A DNA stretch of 5,222 nucleotides from Patescibacteria group bacterium (GTDB lineage Bacteria > Patescibacteriota > Microgenomatia > Levybacterales > UBA12049). Under the pieces are notes generated by a model, which was not told the origin of the DNA, did not search any database, and saw only the letters and a program-made list of their open reading frames with translations. Position 1 is the stretch's first letter; every line of letters begins with the position of its first letter. Shown piece by piece: positions 1-3,932 of the stretch. The DNA lies in contig JAHIGH010000235.1 in assembly GCA_018900295.1 (NCBI GenBank), positions 1-5,222 of the forward strand. The letters run 5' to 3'. A program made the position numbers and the translations under genes.

Positions 1-1078
1 GATAACTTTCAGTGTTGATATCATTGTTTCTTAACTCATTGGAAATTGCAAGTGATTTATTTTTGAGTTCTTGGGAGAAAATTGTCACAAGGACTTGTGT
101 AGTTGAGCCGGCTATTTCCGGCGGGAAGAGACCAAGTGTTTGCATCGCGTCGATGACGCGGTCAAAGCCAAAGGAAAATCCGACCGCGGGAATTTGTTTG
201 TTCGTGAACATACCAATAAGATTATCATACCGTCCGCCTCCGCCTACAGAGCCTGATGTATATCCTTCTATTATTATTTCAAAAATGATGCCTGTGTAGT
301 AATCTAGCCCACGGACCAGAGTGGGGGAGAATTCTATTAATGATTTATCGATATTGAATTGTTCAAGTAAAGAAAGGATTTCCGTAATTTTTTCAGTTGG
401 TTTAATTATTTTGATGTTTTGTAATATTTTTTTAGCTTGTTCTTGCGTGAAGCGGTTGTTTTGAGTCAATTCATTTAATACTCCTTCTTCGCCGATTTTT
501 TTGATTTTATCCAGGGCACGAAAAATATGTGGAATATCTTCAGAAGGGATATCAAAACTTGTTTTAATGTACGTATTTGAAAGACAACGTCTATCGTTTA
601 ATAAAAGTTTAAGATTTTTGAAACCTAATTTTTTATATGTTTCTAAAACAGTCGCGATAATTTCTGCGTCTGCGAGCGGGGACTCTGTGCCAACAGTATC
701 TATGTCACATTGTAAAAATTCCCTGAATCTTCCTCTTTGGGTGTTGTCGGCTCTCCAGACAGGTTGTATTTGATATCTTTTGAAGGGGAAAGAGATTTGG
801 TTTTGGAATTGCGCGATGACGCGAGCGAGGGGGACGGTCTGGTCATAGCGCATGGCAACTTTGCGACCGCCCAAGTCTTCAAAGCGGTACATAAGCTTTT
901 CGCCTTCTTCGCCATATTTTCCGGCAAGGATTTCCTCATATTCGAGAACCGGTGTTTCGAGCGGTTCGAAGCCGTATAATTCAAACACTGATTTTAGGAT
1001 GTTTATGACATATTGTCTTTTTCTGGCATCTCTAGGTAGAAAATCTCTAAAGCCTTTAAGGGTATGTGGTATTATCAT
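1..1078 (-). CDS. hisS: Histidyl-tRNA synthetase, 3'-truncated by window edge
   Basis: Class II aminoacyl-tRNA synthetase that activates histidine with ATP and charges tRNA-His in the cytoplasm. The minus strand is open from an ATG at 1078 to base 2, giving 359 residues of a family usually about 420 long; the rest of the anticodon-binding domain is lost at the left edge. Visible motifs are LKGFRDFLP (7-15), YDQTVPLAR (78-86), motif 2 with R109 and RGRFREF (115-121), NDRR (161-164), the histidine-specific LVRGLDYYTG (254-263, R256), GGGGRYD (279-285) and motif 3 GFSFGFDR (300-307, R307). The anticodon domain starts near 327. YDxTVP and NDRR resemble the archaeal/eukaryotic-like branch more than the E. 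coli type. HisZ, the HisG regulatory paralogue, is less likely because the catalytic arginines are kept. It starts 9 bases after the hisE stop, with no clear Shine-Dalgarno, so it is probably co-transcribed with the his genes. Confidence 0.95.
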   Translation of the reverse strand, partial: MIIPHTLKGFRDFLPRDARKRQYVINILKSVFELYGFEPLETPVLEYEEILAGKYGEEGEKLMYRFEDLGGRKVAMRYDQTVPLARVIAQFQNQISFPFKRYQIQPVWRADNTQRGRFREFLQCDIDTVGTESPLADAEIIATVLETYKKLGFKNLKLLLNDRRCLSNTYIKTSFDIPSEDIPHIFRALDKIKKIGEEGVLNELTQNNRFTQEQAKKILQNIKIIKPTEKITEILSLLEQFNIDKSLIEFSPTLVRGLDYYTGIIFEIIIEGYTSGSVGGGGRYDNLIGMFTNKQIPAVGFSFGFDRVIDAMQTLGLFPPEIAGSTTQVLVTIFSQELKNKSLAISNELRNNDINTESY

Positions 1079-1087
1079 AGGCTTTTA

Positions 1088-1372
1088 TTATACAGCTTTT
1101 ATCCTTCTCTTTTCCAGTTCGTCAAGGATTTCCCGGGGGGTTATTTTCATTTCGGCCAAGAGAATAAGGATGTGGAACCAAAGATCGGCTACCTCATAAA
1201 TAATTTGGGTTTTATTTTCGTTTTTTGCCGCGATTACTACTTCGGTACTTTCCTCGCCAACTTTTTGGATGATTCTGTCTTTGCCTTCTTTGAAAAGGGA
1301 AGCAGTATAAGATCCTTTAGGCAGATTCATTTTTCTGTCCAATATTATTTTATAAAGTTTGTCTAAAGTCAT
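1088..1372 (-). CDS. hisE: Phosphoribosyl-ATP pyrophosphatase (HisE)
   Basis: Second step of histidine synthesis: hydrolyses phosphoribosyl-ATP to phosphoribosyl-AMP and pyrophosphate. The 94-residue protein has the usual length and all-alpha MazG-like pattern. Seen are DRKMNLPKGSYTASLF (12-27), the metal-binding signature VGEESTE (38-44; E40, E41, E44), then E60 and D63 in YEVADL, giving the EExxE...ExxD arrangement. I chose the ATG at 1372 because homologues begin a few residues before LYxIIxDR. A TTG six codons upstream (1390) is in frame and would add MYKLQL; it cannot be excluded, and neither start has a good Shine-Dalgarno. The gene stands alone rather than being fused to HisI as in enteric bacteria. 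It follows hisI by 21 bases and precedes hisS by 9. Confidence 0.94.
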   Translation of the reverse strand: MTLDKLYKIILDRKMNLPKGSYTASLFKEGKDRIIQKVGEESTEVVIAAKNENKTQIIYEVADLWFHILILLAEMKITPREILDELEKRRIKAV

Positions 1373-1393
1373 AAGCTGTAATTTATACAATTT

Positions 1394-1738
1394 TTATTCC
1401 CCACGGGATTGCTTCGCTTTGCTCGCAATGACATTAAAAAAACAGGAATAATTGCCGGTGTGACAGGCGCAGTTTCCCTGTAATTCTACTTTTATCAAAA
1501 TCGCGTCTTTGTCGCAATCGGCAAAGATATCTTTTACTTTTAATTTATTGCCTGATTTTTCGCCTTTTATCCAGAGTTTTTTTCGGCTGCGACTCCAAAA
1601 GTGGACGTATCCGGTTTGTTTGGTTTTTTCAAGAGCCTCCGAGTCCATGTACGCAAGCATGAGGACATCATTGGTTTGATAGTCCTGTATAATAACAGGA
1701 ATTAAACTTTTATTTTTTTTATAGTTTACTTTTTTCAT
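1394..1738 (-). CDS. hisI: Phosphoribosyl-AMP cyclohydrolase (HisI), with repeat-derived C-terminal tail
   Basis: Third step: opens the adenine ring of phosphoribosyl-AMP to give ProFAR, using zinc and magnesium. The 114-residue protein shows the family core: VLMLAYMDSEAL (25-36), GYVHFWSRSRKKLWIKGEKSG (split across 43-63), DCDKD (74-78; D74, D76 and D78 for Mg, C75 for Zn) and CHTGNYSCF (92-100; zinc ligands C92 and C99). This is the monofunctional form without HisE. The enzyme core ends at about residue 101; the last 13 residues (NVIASKAKQSRGE) are encoded by a dispersed palindromic repeat and are unlikely to be ancestral. A T7 tract lies exactly at the joint: one extra T would stop the protein just after SCFF. 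The ATG at 1738 starts MKKVNYKKN, 34 bases after the hisF stop, with no clear Shine-Dalgarno. Confidence 0.95.
   Translation of the reverse strand: MKKVNYKKNKSLIPVIIQDYQTNDVLMLAYMDSEALEKTKQTGYVHFWSRSRKKLWIKGEKSGNKLKVKDIFADCDKDAILIKVELQGNCACHTGNYSCFFNVIASKAKQSRGE
1397..1434 (-). repeat. GTCATTGCGAG...GAAGCAATC-type dispersed repeat inside the hisI 3' end
   Basis: Read on the minus strand this is ATGTCATTGCGAGCAAAG followed by CGAAGCAATCCCGTGGGG. The ends ATTGC and GCAAT form the outer arms of an imperfect palindrome. From memory, closely similar sequences are dispersed in many copies in proteobacterial and candidate-phylum genomes, where they are mostly intergenic. Here it is translated as the HisI tail and ends just before the hisI stop codon at 1394-1396. 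Its more GC-rich composition contrasts with the AT-rich flanks. Membership in that repeat class is recognition from memory, not a search. Confidence 0.72.
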
Positions 1739-1773
1739 AGTGTTAATTAATTTTCAATGATTAAATTTTCAAT
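1739..1773 (-). repeat. AT-rich spacer with paired AATTTTCAAT repeats between hisF and hisI
   Basis: The short spacer contains two identical 10-base direct repeats, AATTTTCAAT at 1749-1758 and 1764-1773 on the plus strand (ATTGAAAATT in the direction of transcription), separated by five bases. The right copy runs into the hisF stop codon. Similar ATTGAAAATT-rich spacers occur repeatedly in some AT-rich genomes. I see no Shine-Dalgarno, promoter or terminator in it. Confidence 0.5.
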
Positions 1774-2528
1774 TATTTTCTTATTTCAATATTATTTTTA
1801 GTTAAATATTTTTTCAATTCTTTTATTCTTATTTCTCCGAAGTGGAATAGGGAAGCGGCGAGTGCCGCATCTGCTTTTGCTTGCATAAATACATCTTTGA
1901 AATCTTTCATGCTGCCGGCACCGCCTGAGGCGATGATCGGAACGGTAACATTCTCGCCTAATGTCTTTGTTAGCTCGAGGTCAAACCCTTTTTTGGTTCC
2001 GTCGCGATCCATGCTGGTTAGTAAGATTTCACCCGCACCCTCTTTCATCACATCTTTTGCCCAAATAATCGCATCAAGTCCGGTTGATATAGTACCTCCA
2101 TTAATGAAAATTTTCCAATGATTATTCACTCTTTTTGCATCAATGGCAACAACCACGCATTGGCTACCGAAAATATTGGCTGCTTGGGAAATCAGTCCCG
2201 GATTTTTAACTGCTTGAGTATTTAAAGAAACTTTATCTGCTCCGGCCATGAGTATATTTCGTATGTCTTCAATTGACCGGATGCCGCCACCGACCGTAAA
2301 GGGAATAAATATTTGTTTTGCAACTTCCCGAACAACATTTAACATTGTTGCTCTATTTTCATAAGAGGCAGTAATATCCAAAAAAACCAGCTCATCGGCT
2401 CCTTCGTTGTTATAAAATTTTGCTAATTCCACAGGATCACCGGCGTCTTTTATATTTATAAAGTTAATGCCTTTTACAACTCTGCCCTTATCAACATCCA
2501 GGCATGGAATAATGCGTTTAGCCAGCAT
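1773..2528 (-). CDS. hisF: Imidazole glycerol phosphate synthase, cyclase subunit (HisF)
   Basis: Cyclase half of IGP synthase: combines PRFAR with ammonia to form imidazole glycerol phosphate and AICAR, the latter returning to purine synthesis. The 251-residue (beta/alpha)8 barrel is full length and begins with the canonical MLAKRIIPCLDV. Catalytic D11 and D130 fall at the same numbers as in Thermotoga maritima HisF. Phosphate-binding segments GGGIRS (80-85) and ASGGAGS (200-206) are present, as is TSMDRDGT (171-178). The ammonia-gate residues R5, E46, K99 and E167, and D98 at the HisH interface, are also kept, which suggests it still works with a HisH although none is encoded next to it. 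The ATG at 2528 fits homologues; an in-frame TTG at 2549 would only translate the upstream tandem repeat. No clear Shine-Dalgarno is visible. Confidence 0.97.
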   Translation of the reverse strand: MLAKRIIPCLDVDKGRVVKGINFINIKDAGDPVELAKFYNNEGADELVFLDITASYENRATMLNVVREVAKQIFIPFTVGGGIRSIEDIRNILMAGADKVSLNTQAVKNPGLISQAANIFGSQCVVVAIDAKRVNNHWKIFINGGTISTGLDAIIWAKDVMKEGAGEILLTSMDRDGTKKGFDLELTKTLGENVTVPIIASGGAGSMKDFKDVFMQAKADAALAASLFHFGEIRIKELKKYLTKNNIEIRK

Positions 2529-2580
2529 AAAATATATATCAAATATCAAATATCAAAAATAAAGTTCAAAGATCAAAAAT
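2529..2580 (-). repeat. AT-rich repeat spanning the hisA end and hisA-hisF spacer
   Basis: The 37-base spacer holds three exact tandem copies of the 7-mer ATATCAA (plus strand, 2536-2556), followed by AAATAAAGTTCAAAG and ATCAAAAAT. In the direction of transcription this gives a run of TTTGATATT-like units. The tract also covers the last codons of hisA (IFDL and the stop), so the end of HisA may itself be repeat-derived. Similar TTTGATATTTGATATT spacers are familiar from other AT-rich bacterial genomes, but I could not search for copies. No ribosome-binding site for hisF is visible in it. Confidence 0.55.
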
Positions 2581-3282
2581 TTTTATACATTTAGACAAAT
2601 TTATCTTCTTTTCGTACAAAGCTTTGCCAATAATTACGCCTTCTATACCGATTAAATTTAGGTATTTTAAACTTCTTATGTTTGATATTCCGCCGCCGGC
2701 GATTATAGGTACAGAAATGTTATCAATTAAATTATTAATTTCTTTATGGTTTGGTTCGGTTAGTGTTCCATCTTTTGTTACATCGGTATAGATAAATCGT
2801 TTTACTCCAAATTTTTCAAGTTTTTTAGCAGTAATTACGATATTTTTATCGCTATTTTTGAGCCATCCCTGTTTCATTAGTTTTCCGTTTTTAGTATCGA
2901 GAGCAATGATTACTTGTAATGCAAATTTTTTTAATATTTTTTTTAGCTCTTCTTCGTCTTCTAAAGCAATGGTTCCTAAAATTATTCTTGAAACTCCCGT
3001 ATCTAATAATATTTTTACAGTTTCTGAGGTTCTTATCCCTCCTCCAACTTGTATTGGGATTGAAACGGATTTGACGATATTTTTTATTGTGTCTAAGTTA
3101 ACCGGTTTTCCGGTCTTGGCTCCATCCAGATCAATCATATGAATTAAATTAGCTCCATCGCGTTCAAATCCTTTCGCGATTTGGACAGGATCATCACTGT
3201 AAATAGTAATGTCATCAAATTTGCCTTGTGTCAGTCTCACGCATCTTCCATTTTTTATGTCTATCGCAGGAATAATTAACAT
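2566..3282 (-). CDS. hisA: ProFAR isomerase (HisA)
   Basis: Fourth step: Amadori rearrangement of ProFAR to PRFAR, the substrate of HisF. The 238-residue (beta/alpha)8 barrel is full length and homologous to HisF. It begins MLIIPAIDIKNGRCVRLTQG, with general base D8 in AID and the strand-1 NGRCVRL segment typical of HisA. IDLDGAKTGKP (50-60) and the phosphate-binding QVGGGIRT (78-85) and IAGGGIS (194-200) are clear. D129 in ALDTKNGKLMKQGW matches the second catalytic aspartate, and YTDVTKDGTL (165-174) is the HisA-type strand-6 motif. The longer TIM-barrel start and the GKLMKQGW loop separate it from HisF. The ATG at 3282 has a GAGG Shine-Dalgarno 7 bases upstream, inside a dispersed repeat. 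The stop lies 37 bases before hisF. Confidence 0.97.
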   Translation of the reverse strand: MLIIPAIDIKNGRCVRLTQGKFDDITIYSDDPVQIAKGFERDGANLIHMIDLDGAKTGKPVNLDTIKNIVKSVSIPIQVGGGIRTSETVKILLDTGVSRIILGTIALEDEEELKKILKKFALQVIIALDTKNGKLMKQGWLKNSDKNIVITAKKLEKFGVKRFIYTDVTKDGTLTEPNHKEINNLIDNISVPIIAGGGISNIRSLKYLNLIGIEGVIIGKALYEKKINLSKCIKIFDL

Positions 3283-3288
3283 AGAGAA

Positions 3289-3322
3289 ACCTCACCCTAA
3301 CCCTCTCCTAAAAGGAGAGGGA
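3289..3322 (-). repeat. CCCTCTCC/GGAGAGGG hairpin repeat between hisB and hisA
   Basis: CCCTCTCCT (3301-3309) and AGGAGAGGG (3313-3321) form a perfect 9-bp stem around a 3-base AAA loop. On the plus strand it is preceded by CCTCACCCTAA. This CCTCACCCTAACCCTCTCC pattern is one I recognise from many unrelated bacterial genomes, where out-of-frame translation gives PHPNPL...GEG peptides. It occupies most of the 59-base hisB-hisA spacer, the place where hisH normally lies. No U-rich run follows the stem in the direction of transcription, so it does not look like an intrinsic terminator; it could still stabilise or process the mRNA. Confidence 0.75.
3290..3293 (-). promoter_or_regulatory. Shine-Dalgarno of hisA, within the repeat
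   Basis: In the direction of transcription GGGTGAGG precedes the hisA ATG; the GAGG core ends 7 bases before the start codon, good spacing for a Shine-Dalgarno. The GGGTGAGG belongs to the conserved flank of the hairpin repeat next to it, so the repeat appears to have provided the ribosome-binding site. Confidence 0.55.
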
Positions 3323-3341
3323 ATTAAATTTAGAATTGTTA

Positions 3342-3932
3342 TCATAATTTTCCTTTCGTTGAAGGAAGTTGGTTTTTTGTTCGCGTATCATATTCGGCGG
3401 CCATGCGAATAGCACGAGCCGTAGCTTTAAAAATCGCTTCGATTTTGTGGTGGTCGTTTTCTCCATTTTCAACTTTGATGTGGAGATTCGTTTTCGCGTT
3501 TTGCGCGAAAGCATCCCAAAAGTGCTTTATAAGTTCAGTTGATAAATCTCCAACTTTTTCCCGGGTAAAAGGACACTCTAAACGAAATGAATATCTACCG
3601 GCAAAATCAACCGCAACAGTCGCGAGTGCTTCATCCATTGGCAGAATGAAAAAACCGTAACGCTTTATGCCTTTTTTGTCATCCAAGGCTTTCGTGAATG
3701 CTTCACCCAATACAATTCCTATATCTTCAATTGCGTGGTGCTCATCAATGTACATATCTCCTTTTGCTTTAATATTTAAATCAAATAACCCGTGCGTTGC
3801 AAAAAGATCAAGCATGTGATTTAAGAATCCAACGGGAGTATCGATTTTTCTTTTCCCCAGTCCATCAATTTTTAAGGAGAGATTTATATCTGTTTCATTT
3901 GTTTTTCGGGTAATAGTTGCAACTCGTTTCAT
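3342..3932 (-). CDS. hisB: Imidazoleglycerol-phosphate dehydratase (HisB, stand-alone IGPD)
   Basis: Sixth step: manganese-dependent dehydration of imidazole glycerol phosphate to imidazole-acetol phosphate. The 196-residue protein matches the usual monofunctional IGPD length. Conserved segments include GFLNHMLDLFATHG (35-48), the metal-binding DEHHAIEDIGIVLGEA (63-78), PMDEALA (98-104), DLSTELIKHFWDAFA (129-143), the second metal-binding NDHHKIEAIFKATARAIRMA (159-178) and the C-terminal LPSTKGKL. Both His-rich motifs are intact. In enteric bacteria this domain carries the phosphatase at its N-terminus; here the phosphatase sits on the preceding HisC protein. Its ATG overlaps the stop of that gene (ATGA), with AGGAGG 7 bases upstream, pointing to translational coupling. 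Confidence 0.98.
   Translation of the reverse strand: MKRVATITRKTNETDINLSLKIDGLGKRKIDTPVGFLNHMLDLFATHGLFDLNIKAKGDMYIDEHHAIEDIGIVLGEAFTKALDDKKGIKRYGFFILPMDEALATVAVDFAGRYSFRLECPFTREKVGDLSTELIKHFWDAFAQNAKTNLHIKVENGENDHHKIEAIFKATARAIRMAAEYDTRTKNQLPSTKGKL

Noticed and set aside
700..984. Minus-strand open frame of about 94 codons overlapping hisS
   Set aside because: It lies in a different frame from hisS, whose motif 2 and other signatures cover the same bases; it is a shadow.
1..1078. Possibility that the synthetase is broken by frameshift
   Set aside because: Codon-by-codon reading from 1078 to base 2 is free of stops and all synthetase motifs are in one frame; it only ends because the window ends.
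852..1366. Plus-strand open frames opposite hisS and hisE
   Set aside because: They are antisense to well-supported genes, have no conserved motifs and no ribosome-binding sites, and their composition is that of shadow frames.
2529..2549. Upstream TTG start for hisF (adds MIFDIYF)
   Set aside because: The added residues are the translated ATATCAA tandem repeat, there is no Shine-Dalgarno, and MLAKRIIPCLDV is the canonical HisF start.
3301..3321. Rho-independent terminator between hisB and hisA
   Set aside because: The stem is strong but no U tract follows it in the direction of transcription, and it lies inside a continuous his operon; the sequence fits a dispersed repeat better.
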